Positions 34,716 through 46,700 of a stretch of DNA of 64,000 nt are shown in pieces. Source of the stretch: Enoplosus armatus (Eukaryota; Chordata; Actinopteri; Centrarchiformes; Enoplosidae); the NCBI RefSeq assembly GCF_043641665.1, contig NC_092183.1:24143492-24207491 (forward strand), given 5' to 3'. The notes beneath the pieces were generated by a model that ran no database searches, was not told the DNA's origin, and was given only the letters and a program-made list of their open reading frames with translations. Positions within the stretch are counted from its first letter, which is position 1, and each line of letters starts with the position of its first letter. The position numbers and the translations under genes were made by a program.

Positions 34716-37700
34716 CATAGACAGTGCAAGGACAATTGACTTTGAAAGTTTGTCTCCAAAGTCTGTCTCGTGTCCCCTGCTCTGAAAGTTGTTGACACTC
34801 ACCAGGACGGCGTCCAAAGCCACCTCTATGTTTCCCCCTCGGCCTCCTCCTCTCTCCTGGGAGGCTGATTGCAGGACCTCCTTGGCCTGCTCCCACTGGC
34901 CCATCCGACAGTATACAGCTGCCGCATTGTATAACACCTAGAGGACGTATCACAGTTATACATATTCATATTATCTTTACTGCTGTGTGAAAAACCCGCT
35001 TATAGAAATCGTACCTAATCATTTACGGCAATGAGTAAAATCTGTACGGGGGCCAGTGCCAATGATTCCATAATGACTTGTCTTTCCAAACTCATCTTTC
35101 TGGGGTTTTAGAACAAAAACTCCCCATGCACTGAAGTTTTGAGACACTGGAGGATGGAGCTACAGTATCAGCAAGGACGTTTCTGCTCCAAAGACTGAAA
35201 AGCGGCATTACTGTTTGAGCATTCATCAGGGCGACACGTCTGAGGCATTAGATGCTCCTGTTGGAGCTGTGACTTAAACAACCAGAGACCTGTGCCAATT
35301 TCACAAGTTTTTTTTCCACCTTGAAGAATAACACTGTCAGAGGAATGTAGCAGGATGCATTATTTATCCCTTTTTTTTTCTGTCCTCGCATTGTGTCACA
35401 GAAATTGTCAGGGTGCCTTGGTAATTAATGATGGTTGTTGTGATGTGGGTCCTTTATGTATATATTTAAGTGCTCCAGCTCAGACTGTTCATTTGTCCTT
35501 TAATTCCTGAAATACTGTTCTGGGGAATTGCTTTCTTGTGACGGCAGCAAAACAGCTGCTTGTCACTTATGGAGGCATTCCAAGAGAAAGGGAAAGCTTG
35601 TCTGTCATTCCATTAAGGAACATTGTTTTGATTCTACAATCTGCAAACTATTGTTTTTTTTCGCCTTTGAGCCCCGACATTATCGTCATTATTACCATCG
35701 TCATGCTCCAATTCATTTCAGCCCATTGGATTCCCTCGACATCCATGTACATAAATGACCATCATATCAGAGGCGGGTGAGGCTGACTGTGTCTGCTGAT
35801 GTGGTGTGAACCCTGGCTGGAACTGAGCCATAGTTCAGCCACCGCTGACTGGCTACAAGCACAGGTGCATTTGTCTGGGGGAAACTGGAGCACGTCTTAT
35901 CTGTTCTGTGAGAAATATGCGAGGTTGCGCAACCTCCTCTTCGGGCCTCCATCAACGAGGCTTTGTTAGCTCCCAGGTGTGTGCGTGACATTTCAACCGT
36001 ACTGGTGGGGCCTCGTGGGATTGGATTTCCCTTTTTTATTACATTGTATTGTGTCAGAAGAAGCATGCTGAAGGCTGGCGTTGGCCCTGTGTGAATGCAG
36101 GTGTGTGTGTGATGAGGCTGAATGTCAGACCTGCCAGCTGTAGAGTTTGAATCGCAGTCCCAGCTGTCTGTAGTCAATGACCATGTTTCCTCTCATGTGC
36201 TTCTGTGCCCAGATACAGTCCGACAGAGCCTCCTCCAACCTGGAGCGACAGCAATGCAAAAAAAAAAACAGGCAAAGAGACAGAGAGATGTATGGTAATG
36301 GATGAAAACGCAGCACCGTGGGCTGTGAAAGCTCTATACAGAAAACGAACGTGGTTTTTACAAGGGGTGTTATGAGTCAGACTGTTTCCTCATCTGGCAC
36401 GGTAACTTCAGTGAGTCTCCTCTGGTTACCTGGCAACTTCAAAGCGATGATGAGAAGTCTCCAGAAAGCGGCTTGTTCTCGGGCAAGAAATAGTCCGACA
36501 CATAAACCCCATGAAACCACGACGTGTCATTTTCACACTTCGGCTCTGTCCACAGGCGTTTGTTTGTTTCGTACAAAAGCCAGTCTAGCTGCTTCCCCCT
36601 GTTTCCAGTCTTTATGCTATAGGCTAGGCTGACAAGCTGCTGGCAGTAGCTTCACGTAAACAACACAAAATATGACTCATCTGACTTTCACCAAGAAGTC
36701 AAATAAGCACATTTCCCAAAATGTCAAACTATTTCTCCATGATCTATCCAATGAAGTCCTCAGACTTTCTGAAACAATCCCCCCCCCCCGGGACAGCAGC
36801 CACTGTGGTCACGAGTAGAAATTATAGGATGATTTCCCCTTAATTTCCCTGGATTTTCTATTGTCAGTTGTATTAAAGACGTCGCCATTGTCTGTGTCAT
36901 TCTAAAACATGGCGTCACGGTAGTAAAGTTTGTCTTCGACGTAGCGTCGACTGCAGGTCTGCTGCCTCCTACCTGTCAATCTGCATCATCACTGCCGCTC
37001 TCTGGAAGAAGCCGACAGCAAGACGTTCATCCTTGGCAATGGTGTGGTCTAAAGCCTGGCCATTGCAGAGGGGGGGGGGGGACAAGTTCAGGTTGGACAC
37101 AAACAGATGGAAGTACTACAATTTGCTTTTACATTCCAGTTGCAAGATGATCTATCTAACATTACCAACAAACACGACAGTAGTGGCTGTGAAGTCCCCT
37201 GAACATCCAAAAGGGGCATCATGAAGCTTGGATTTTTGGTTTACCTCTTGCTGACGCTTGCTTTGCCTTTTCAGCCTTTGAATTAATCAACAGGACTGCA
37301 GCTATGGACTATTCTGAGAAACAGTTGCTCTTCCAAGAATCCGTCAAGTCTGCAGCTGTAAATCTTGATAGGTTTTATATAAATTAACCAGATGTTCAGC
37401 AATAGTTTTCCAGAAGAGGTCAAATAGTCAATTGAAGTGGTCTTGCTGATAAACCAAAGAGCTATGGCAAGTTATGAATGACCTCTAACTGATCTATAAA
37501 GCACAAGTAAATGATTTATTAACCATTTATAAAGTATATAATAAGCCATGGCCTCTCATGTCTTAGAGTTTGAATCACTTCACAGTAGTGACTCCAAAAA
37601 CCCCCATCATGCAACCCAACACACGGACCTTCAGGGCCAAGTCCAGCTTCCCAAGAGCCAGGTGAGCCGAGGCAGCGTTGAACAGAGTGCGAGACGTGGG

Positions 37701-37802
37701 CTCGCTGATCTCCTCAAGTTTGGCCAGGGCCCCCTGCCAGTCCCTCGCGTCCACCGCCTGCACCGCCTCATTCCACAACCGCAGTAACTCAGTGTAAAGC
37801 AT
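28651..37802 (-). CDS. noxa1: NADPH oxidase activator 1 (p67phox paralogue), complete
   Basis: Fourteen coding exons give 513 residues: 37629-37802, 36973-37055, 36131-36239, 34803-34937, 33688-33795, 32912-32971, 32786-32823, 32551-32689, 31135-31222, 30369-30475, 29665-29825, 29248-29356, 28882-29005 and 28651-28757. All junctions are GT-AG and phases agree. NOXA1 binds Rac-GTP and switches on NOX1-type oxidases at the membrane. N-terminal TPRs hold the Rac-contacting hairpin RGNMVIDY, with R102, N104 and D108 at the same numbers as in p67phox. The activation segment VISSMIPNDDFGGFEPLRLQ follows DFLGKAK. Next come a degenerate central SH3-like segment (residues about 237-282), a proline-rich stretch, a PB1-like domain (VVVKVHYTYTVAV onwards) and a C-terminal SH3 (ALYDYAAQGPEDLEFSEGD ... 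EEWLEGHCAGQIGIFPSCF). AAQGPEDLEF favours NOXA1 over NCF2. The exon 9 donor GGG|GTAAAA was chosen because only it keeps frame into exon 10. Confidence 0.95.
30273..30314. repeat. (GT)n microsatellite in noxa1 intron 10
   Basis: About 18 GT units, slightly interrupted, starting some 55 nt downstream of the 30369 donor on the transcribed strand, where it reads (CA)n. Confidence 0.97.
31013..31045. repeat. (AAT)n microsatellite in noxa1 intron 9
   Basis: About eleven AAT-type triplets in a row, within the intron between exons 9 and 10. Confidence 0.97.
31465..31515. repeat. fragment of the CATCCATTTTCTGTAACCGC repeat
   Basis: The block CCATCCATTTTCTGTAACCG is followed by CTTATCCTTTGCAGGGTCGTGG. 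It is one of the most common dispersed motifs in fish and other vertebrates, here in noxa1 intron 8. Only this short core is recognised. Confidence 0.6.
34675..34714. repeat. (CA)n microsatellite in noxa1 intron 4
   Basis: About 20 CA units, roughly 90 nt beyond the exon 4 donor at 34803. It reads (TG)n on the transcribed strand. Confidence 0.97.
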
Positions 37803-38679
37803 CCTGGACGGCAGCGACGGGGGGGGGAGCAAAAATATAGGGCAACAGTCATAAATATACAACAGTGGAGGTTCTTTTTTGAGCGTTGTCCTAAACCGGG
37901 GAAGATGAAATGATTTTCATGTCTGGGCCCACGTTTATCAAAACCGGTAATGGTAACATTTTGGACTGAAGTGAAAGATAACGTTGAAAATCCTTCACTT
38001 TTACTCACAAACTTGAGAATAAAAACTATTTATCAAAGTCCTTACGTCCTCAAAATGCTCTCGAATTTAAGAGAGCCCCAAAGGTCTCTCAAGTTGTTTC
38101 AGAAACAGAGGTGAACACACACCTTCTGACATGTCTCACGTATAATTTGGATAGTTTGAGCCTATTCGTTTGCATTGGATTTGAACATTTGACCGGATGT
38201 TACGCTGCTTTTTTTTGTGCATCATGGAGGGTGCAAGCAACAAGAACACAGCCGCGCTGATTCCGTTTGTAGGCACTCTCCGTGCATCTTCATCCTCTGC
38301 ACTCGTCACTGTGGCAGCGAATCCTCCTTATTGCTGTATATGATTTCCTGATGTACCTCTTTCCTGCTCCATATGTGTGTGTCATAAATGTAGATGTATC
38401 AGATGAGTTGGTAATCGGATAAGGGGATGTGAAGGATTTTACACAAATGAAATGAACTAAAAATGTAAATCACGTGTGTATGTGTAATGTATGCATTTCT
38501 TAACATGGTATATGTAAAAGTTGGCCAACCGTAAGTGTCATTTTTTGAGAGTTTTGACAAATATAGGTACCAAATCAGGCTGATAGACACACACACGATC
38601 TGATCACTATATGCAGCAATACACATCTATCAGAGCTTGTGTGTAGCAGATAGAATTGCTCAGAAAATCAGTATTCAGC

Positions 38680-38815
38680 ATACATGACTTAAGTAAAAGT
38701 ACCAGAATTAAAAAAAAGAAAAATCTCCAGTACCAGTAAAAGTCTTGCTTTCATAATCTTACTATAGTAAAAAAGTAAAATGAAAGTATTATTCAGAATA
38801 GTACCTAGTATTATT
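38680..38815. mobile_element. fragment of AAGTAAAAGTAC teleost MITE
   Basis: Contains TTAAGTAAAAGTACCAGAAT and CCAGTAAAAGTCTTGCTTTC, typical blocks of an abundant fish hAT-like element. A related piece with TCCAAGTAAAAGCAGCAGTAC and AAGTAAAAGTCCTGCATTC lies at 40280-40358, so two fragments flank the noxa1-dpp7 promoter region. Confidence 0.55.
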
Positions 38816-39044
38816 TCGTTATATTTCGTGTTGTTGAATTATTATTGATGGCGTATTAGCATGTAAGCAACATTTTAACATTACCGCTGGAGTTAATTCA
38901 GTAAGTGTATCTACTGTTGTAGTTTAATCATATAACCACGCATCGTATTTTATAAGGTGATTTTTTTGTGGATGAAACATTTAATTTGCAAATTACCTTG
39001 TGACTGTTGCTATCTAATAAACATAGTGGAATAGAAAGTAAAAT

Positions 39045-39062
39045 GGGTTAGGGTTAGGGTTA
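39045..39062. repeat. short interstitial telomere-type repeat
   Basis: Three perfect GGGTTA units in a row. It is too short to prove a fusion or repair event. Confidence 0.8.
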
Positions 39063-39521
39063 AGAGAGAGTTAGCGATGGAGGGGAATAAGGTTATAAAT
39101 TAAGTATGAATTGAAAAATGAAACAGCTTGACAAATGGTGGAAAAAAAAATCCCTCAAAGAAAGGAGGTAAGTGAGAGATGAGAGGGAGATTGGATGGAC
39201 GGAGGAGGGGGGTAAGGTAGAGTGAAGGATATGTAGGATGGAGACAAATGCATACACAAATTCCTACGCCAGAGCTTACCTGTTAACTATCTAGAATGAA
39301 TGAAAATTCAGAAAGAAGAATACATAAATATTTTTTAAAAAATGAAAAAGAAAAGAGAAACTGTTACTGATGTTAATCAGTAACATTCAGCTCAATTTGT
39401 CGGGAATACTTCCTTGTACCTTACCCAGCGTCTGTCTGCGCATGTTGCTCAGCTCCGTTCATACAAGCTGAGCAGTTTATTGGAGAAGACTCCAAAAATC
39501 CTCTACATTTAGACTGCTTAC

Positions 39522-39650
39522 CTTTGTCTCCTGAATGAGAGTTCAGTCTCTGCCTGCCTCGGCGCCTGCTGCCTTCCTCACTGTGCCAACAGGGAAGTGA
39601 GAGGAGGCGAAACAGGCCCACTCGGGAGTCTCCACCCTGCTGCTACAAGG
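39522..39650 (-). other. noxa1: candidate non-coding first exon of noxa1
   Basis: The noxa1 ATG at 37802 is preceded, one base upstream, by a strong acceptor-like CCGTCCAG after a C-rich tract, which implies an upstream leader exon. A consensus donor, ACAAAG|GTAAGC, is found on the minus strand at 39522/39521. Joining the two gives AAAGGATGC around the start codon, with A at -3. Upstream of the donor are GAGGAAG/CTTCC-type ETS-like motifs. The upstream boundary is a guess. Confidence 0.45.
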
Positions 39651-40356
39651 AAGTCTTCCACATTCCCTAGATAGGAGCCACACAGGTGGAATTCACCAGC
39701 CAATGTGGCACGTACGTATGACAATTACAACATACATGAGTCACACAGGATAGAATTAAACCCGTTTGACCTTATAACCCCATGAGGAAAGATTCTATCT
39801 CGTGTACTGGTTTGGAACGTGATTTTCTTGTTTGATGCTTGGGATTTGCTGCAATCATACACATAAACATGTCACTTAAACTGTAAATCACAGAAAATTT
39901 GAGAAAACTGTCCCGAATTTCTGACACTCTTGTCGTCCTGTGTGGTAACCTCCCCACTACATTGCTGTTTTTTTGATATTATATAAATATTAACACACTG
40001 TAGGAAGCTGTAGTTACTCTCTTAGGTTTACGTGATAGAGTTGCTGAAGTTTTGAATGAGATCTATTCGGAGTGACATTTGACCTCACCATGCAAGATAG
40101 AAGGAAGTCAAGAGGGAAAACTACTCTAACTTTCCAGAAGTCACAGTCGTTCATACTTAGCCTGCTGGGTCAACCTGCTGCACAGGTTGTGTTGTTAATG
40201 TACAGTACTACAACCCCCGTGTGGCCCCACCCAAACTCCCAGGATAATTGCAGTACAGCCTGACAACCAGTGGTGGAGGGGGTTTTCAAAATTCTTATCC
40301 AAGTAAAAGCAGCAGTACAACAAAGTAAAAAGTAAAACAAGTAAAAGTCCTGCATT

Positions 40357-40359
<3 letters not shown>

Positions 40360-40451
<92 letters not shown>
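40360..40451. repeat. (CA)n(TA)n compound microsatellite
   Basis: About 15 CA units pass into about 30 TA units with one interruption (CTGTA). It lies about 320 bp upstream of the dpp7 start codon, next to a MITE fragment. Confidence 0.98.
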
Positions 40452-40453
<2 letters not shown>

Positions 40454-40710
40454 CTTTATACTATGTATACATAAAATGTACATATCTAGAGCTGTCAATT
40501 AGGCCTAAATATAGTAAGAGTCCAGTGTTTGCCTCTGAAAAGTTGTGAAATACAGTATATGTCCTTGTGTGGCATTCTCAGTACATTATATTGTAGTATT
40601 TTTGTATTTTCACCTCTCTGCTGTATTATTTCAACAGCTTAGCATACTAAAAAACCAGAATGCTAGATTTTTCCGAGACGCACTTAAACGCAGCATTGGT
40701 CACAGCACAA

Positions 40711-40720
40711 GTCATGTGAC
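40711..40720 (+). promoter_or_regulatory. dpp7: CLEAR/M-box-like E-box upstream of dpp7
   Basis: GTCATGTGAC differs by one base from the CLEAR consensus GTCACGTGAC bound by TFEB/TFE3, and contains the TCATGTG M-box core bound by MITF. It lies 53 bp before the start codon of a lysosomal peptidase gene, where such sites usually act. Binding itself is inference. Confidence 0.45.
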
Positions 40721-40773
40721 TCGTGCGAAAAGGCAGTATTGCAGTGTTGTTTTTGCGACGTTAGCTTTGGAAC

Positions 40774-43700
40774 ATGAGTAGGATATTAGCTTTCCTCGCG
40801 GTAACGGTATCCTTGTTTCCTGCTGAGCCGCTGCACGGTCTGCCACACAGCTATTTTCAGGTAACGTTTTTTAGTTTTCAATGTTCGTCGGGGTTTGTTT
40901 TTCTTTGTTTTTGTTTTTCTGGTAACTTAACCCCTGTTCTGCTTTGGAGAAAACGCCATTCAAATTCATTCATCAAAAGTCATTGTCGGTTCAGTGGTAA
41001 CACGCGTGACAAAAAGTGACTTGAAACTCTCCACACATTTCTCATATTCGGCGTGAAAGTGACCAACGGAGCGATACTTTTAGTTTATTTAAATAAACCT
41101 TGTGAAAATGTGTTGTATGTTTGAAGTGGGTGCAAGGGTGAACCCCATGTGAACGTGTATGTGTTAGTAATGTAAATACTGTTTAAATGGTGCGTCAGGT
41201 GAAAGCCGGGTGTTTAACGCGCGACCCTGTTAACTGGCGACTTTCAGCCGAATGCGTCAGGTGTTGTCGTAGTTACGAGGACGCGTGACGCTAGCTGTCC
41301 TCGTAAAAGCCTCTTGGTTTAGTTTTTTCATCAAAACACGCCGAGTGTTGTTTGAGGGAAACGTGTCGCATGCTAACACGCGGTCGCGTTTTGAACGTTG
41401 CTTGTCGTTTAAAGGATTTGTTGAAAACAGAAAGTCGCCAGTTAGCAGGGTCACCCGTTAAACCGAAACACCGAATCGAACAACGGAGATTTCGCTTTAA
41501 ACACAGGACTTAAAGTGCGTTCTGTCATTGTATGTGTGTTTTCTAATTAGAAGGTATTAATACATTTCCAGTTTTTTTTTTGAATAGTTTGATTTGACGT
41601 TATTATGATTGTGTGTGCGCATGCGCCGACCGTGCATGCAGCCTGTTACAGTCGCTCTCGTTTTGTTTCTTTTTCATACTTTTTCTCCTTATTTTTATAT
41701 TTAACTCAGAACTTTTTTTAAGTACTGACTTTTATTTTGTATTTCTTATTTTTATATTTCGTACATACTTTAGCTCTAAATTTATGCTACTTTCTAATCT
41801 TGAATGGGAGCACCAGTACTGTACAATTTCGCCCCCGTGGATCAATAAAGTATTTCAGATTCTGATTCTGATGATACGTCCCTGCACTTCCAGTGAGAAT
41901 GCAATTCAAGACAGCAAATTAAATTCCTGCTTTCCTCTCCATTTTCAAGCTCTGCTGTGTCAATTTCAGTAATAATGTATGCTGTACAGTTGCATTCATT
42001 TTTTTTATAGTCAAGAAAACATCATGGGCTCCAGGCAGAGCCGGAGTTCACAGAGAAGTACTTCAGTCAGACTCTGGACCACTTCAACTTCAATAGCATG
42101 GGGAACGGGACATTCAGTCAACGTTACCTGATCACAGGTGAGACCAGTCCCCCGTTTTTAAATGTAGAACGTATGAGCAAATGACTCATTGTTGTTCTAT
42201 TTTTTTTTCTCCCCCCTCTCCTTTTTTAGATAAATACTGGAAGACGGGCTCTGGTCCTATTTTCTTCTACACTGGCAACGAGGGAGACATCTGGGAGTTT
42301 GCGATCAACTCTGGATTCATCACTGAGTTAGCCGCCCAGCAGAGAGCCTTGGTCATATTTGCTGAACATGTGAGGAGACAGTGGGCGCAAATCATGAAAT
42401 AGAGCAGCTAAATGTGAACGGCATTTGTCGAAGCGATTGTTGACCGAACAAAGGCCAGTAGAATTTGCAGATCATGTGACATAGGGAAATGGGAAATGCA
42501 TGGTTAAAGTTTGACTCATACTGTCAGCTGATTGTCACTCACTTTTTTTTTTTCCAATGCAGTTTGGCCACTTGAACAAGAAAACCAACCACTATTACCA
42601 AATCTAGTCAGCTGGTTGAGCTGTGAAAATACAAATAATTGTGTGGCTTTTAGGGAATCTCTATTTTCTTTATACTTTATACTTACTATATACTTAAAAT
42701 AGTGGCCTTAAAATGTATATATTACGATTTATCATTTTTTTTCATACAGGTGTATATCAAGCATTCTAATGATACTGTAAAATAACGTATATAAAGAGAA
42801 AAGTAACCAGAAAACAGATAACACATGGGGGGGAAAACCTGTAGGATTCATCCTCAAATGTATGTAATGTAAAATATTAGAGGGAAAGAAGAGATAAGGT
42901 ATTTATAAGATAACAGCACAGAACAATAAACTGCACAATGAACCTAAATAGTGAACGTAATACCTGCAGGAAGTTTGTGTAAAACTAGCAGTTTGTATAA
43001 AGTTTTGAAGAGACTATTTCCTGTGGATGTTGCAATGTATCAAACGATCCTTATACTAGTAGGAACACAATTCTACGTCCGTATTATGATTCTCCTTTAA
43101 TTTCACCATCATACATACGTTTTAATAGTCCAAGAAGCCTGGCTTTATGTTAAGTAAATACAGATATAAACTTACATTTTCCTCAGAGAAATTAATTAAA
43201 TGAATGTATATTATATTCTATAAATATAAAAATTCTTCCACCCTTAAAATCAAGAGGGCTCACAACCCTGCCATGGAGCTTTGGCGACCCCTGATGGGGG
43301 GGTCTGGACCCCCAGGTTGGGAACCAGTGCTTTAGACACAACACACAACACTTTACATTTGAAAAGTTTTGAGTTCTTTTGTTAAATAAAAAAAAAATGT
43401 TTATTGTTTATTTCTGAAAGAAAGGTAAAACATTTATTTTGGTGAACTTGGTCTTAAATTTAGTTTGAGAGTTGAGTTGAGAAGATTTTTTTTTTTTTTT
43501 TAAGAATGAAACCTTTTGCATTTTTAAGAATTGCATGATGTCCTTCACTGGAGCTTTGACACTTCCTGCATTTGTTTTGAACGTCTTATCAAGCGTGAAA
43601 CACCTTCGTCCTCCTCTCCCTCTCATAGAGGTACTATGGCAGATCGCGGCCGTTCGGCAAAGACTCCTTCGACATCCCTCAGATTGGCCTGCTGACAGTG

Positions 43701-46700
43701 GAGCAGGCCCTCGCAGACTATGCTGTCATGATCACTGAGCTGAAACAGCAGCTGGCAGCCACAGACTGTCCCGTCATCGTGTTCGGTGGCAGGTAGGATC
43801 CACATGGCCGACGCTATCTTAGTGTTGTTGAGCTCCTCAGAAGTTTTTATATCTTCTATAACTGATGAGTCCCACACTGATTGTTTACTTGACTTGTGTG
43901 ACTTTCCTTTTGGGAAAAAATTATCTCCTCATAAGTAATAAACTTGATTTTTAGTTTCAAATCTCCCTCACTAATGTGGAATCAAATTTTACACATAAAC
44001 CAAAGGAAATCACTTTGGTAAGTGACTGGTTTCTTCATGGTGCACATATGAATTTTAAATGCACAATCAGGAAGTGATGCTTGATGTACTGTATTGGAAA
44101 CCGCCTACTATACTTGTATAATGTAGCATGTAGTATGCAGTATGTAAAAAACACTGACTTTCGTAAGGCAGGGCCATATTACCTGCATGATTATTACTTC
44201 TGCTTTCCAAACCGGAAACTGGCTATGCCTGGCCGGGCATACTGCAAAACAAATCAGTTTGACTGTTGAAAAACTGTGAAAAACAGTATGTACAGCATAC
44301 TGCATTTGTTGGTAGTATGTCGTAGGCAGTTCCGAATACAGCCTCAGTGTCCAGTTATTAGGTCCACCTGGCTAAAATGCAGTCCAACAGTCCTGCAGTA
44401 AATTCTGCCTTCATGAAGGTTCTAATGTCCAGTTTTTGTGGAGAGGTGTTGGTTCAACTTGATAGTCATTTTGCCTTAATCACCTGTAGATTTTGCACAC
44501 ATCATAGTGTAACGTGATCCCACACAAGCCAAACTTGTAACTGCAGCTATTCTGAAATGTTCAATGTACCATAATCCTTCAAACACATCCACGTTGAATT
44601 GAGAAAATAAACGGATATCCGCATTTGAATGCAGAATCTGTAGGCTTTTTATTAGCCTTTTAAAAATGTAGCTGGATTCAAATCATTGTCGCACGATAGC
44701 CGATGGGTTCGAGATTGAATAAGAGCTGCGGTGTCATATTTCAGAAGGTGATGTGAGCCGTTTTTGTACTTGTGCTTTCACAGTTATGAAGTATGAAATG
44801 GCTCACGGACAAGTTTTTTTTTTTATTCAGATATCGGATTATAGTTGGGCAAATTGGCGCTAGCCCAGTTATTCCTCAATTCATCTTAATCCAGACCTGA
44901 CACAAGACTAAAATAAAAACAAGAGATACAAATTCTCAGTATTATTTGCTCACCCTGGAGTATTTCCTGTTTGGCTGTCTCATCTTTTCCTGCAGTTATG
45001 GTGGAATGCTGTCGGTCTATATGAGACTCAAGTATCCCAACATTGTGGCCGGAGCTCTGGCTGCCAGCGCCCCCATACTGTCCACTGCTGGGCTGGGAGA
45101 CTCCAGGCAGTTTTTCAGAGATGTTACAGCAGTAAGTGTGTGGATGATCTTCTCCTTGTTGTCACCCACCTTGTGATTCAAACAGACGAACCTAATCTAA
45201 AAAAGCTTTGCCCTAAAACTGTTAGAGCTGAAACACTTAAGTGTATTGAATTGGTATGTTTATAGCAAGTTTACACACACGTGCATGCATGGTTTCTCTT
45301 TGAAAGGATTTTGAGAGTGTTGCCCCTGAATGCAGAGATGCTGTGAGAGGAGCTTTCCATCAGCTGAAAGAATTAGCTGAACTACAAGGTAAATCTAATG
45401 TTCTTCCTGAAGAGAAGATGGCCTTAATTTTATGTATGAATGAATAGAAATATGGGGACTGTGTTGTGTTGCTAAGCCTAAAAAAAAAACAAATATTGAT
45501 GTTTGTTTAATGTCAAGAACTTCTCCCGACCTTGGAGACCTGTTTTAAAGGGGACCTCTAATGCGCATTTCCAGCTCTATATTTTCATTTTGTGATTCCA
45601 CTAGAGCAGCTTTGCATGATTGACAGTTCAAAAAAGTCCTGGTTAATCTCCTCCTGGCCCTTCATGCAGCCCCTCAGTTCACCCTCTGTCTGAAACAAGC
45701 TGTTTGAGCTCCTGTCTCTTTAAGGCCCCCCTCCCTAAAAGCCCACTTTCTTCTGATTGGCCGGCCAAAGTTCCGGAAATCTTTGGAAGAATTTACAAAG
45801 GCAAACTGTAAACCTTAAATGTTACTAAGCAACGCTGACTTAAACATAAACATCTGGTCTGTGCCTGGAGCATAGATACCATATAAGGACATCTGGGCCT
45901 GTCTGACATCAGATAGACACGGCGGTTAAAAAAAACTGAAACGGAGCGTTCAGAGCAGTGTGAAGCCTGAGCTGTTGGCTCACAGGGATTACTTTTACAT
46001 ACGTTTACCTCATTATTTGGCAACTTTGGCAACGTTTAGTATGAATATCCGACACTTTAACATTATATATATATATGAAAATAAGGAAAAGCATAATAGG
46101 TCCTCTTTAAGGCTGGAAGGAAATGAATAGAATTACCATGGAGATGTAGTAACTCAGAATAAGGAATGTAAGCCCATTATTGTTGATGTTACCAGATTAC
46201 AGTCGCATCCAGTCAGAGTTCTCCCTGTGTAAGCCTCCATCATCTGCTCAGGACATCCACCAACTGAATGGCCTGCTGAGGAACGCCTTCACTCTGATGG
46301 CCATGCTGGATTACCCCTACAGCACTCACTTCATGGGCAAAATGCCCGCCAACCCTGTCAAGGTACACAGTCTGAGGGAGGATGTACAGATGTATTTTTT
46401 TTTTTTTGTATTTACTGCAAATTAGTATTCTAAAATGCCATGCACGAGTGAGCAAAAATCACATGCACTGAAGTTATTCTGAAAACGGAACAGAAACCTA
46501 TCGATTCTGTACTTTCTATAATCAGCCAGCCCAACTTGTACAACATGCAAACAAAACTAGCAGTTTCCGTTGAACAGTTGTGGACCTCAAATAGGGGCTA
46601 CACGTTTGCAGCTACATCAACCAAGTAAAATAGTCCCATCGATGAATCGCCCAGATGTGTATCAGCATATATCAATATTGATGAGCTATTTGCAGATATA

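Noticed and set aside
37629..37802. Naming the oxidase activator gene ncf2 (p67phox)
   Set aside because: N-terminal length matches both paralogues, but the C-terminal SH3 (AAQGPEDLEF), the decayed central SH3 and the neighbours dpp7 and man1b1 fit NOXA1 better.
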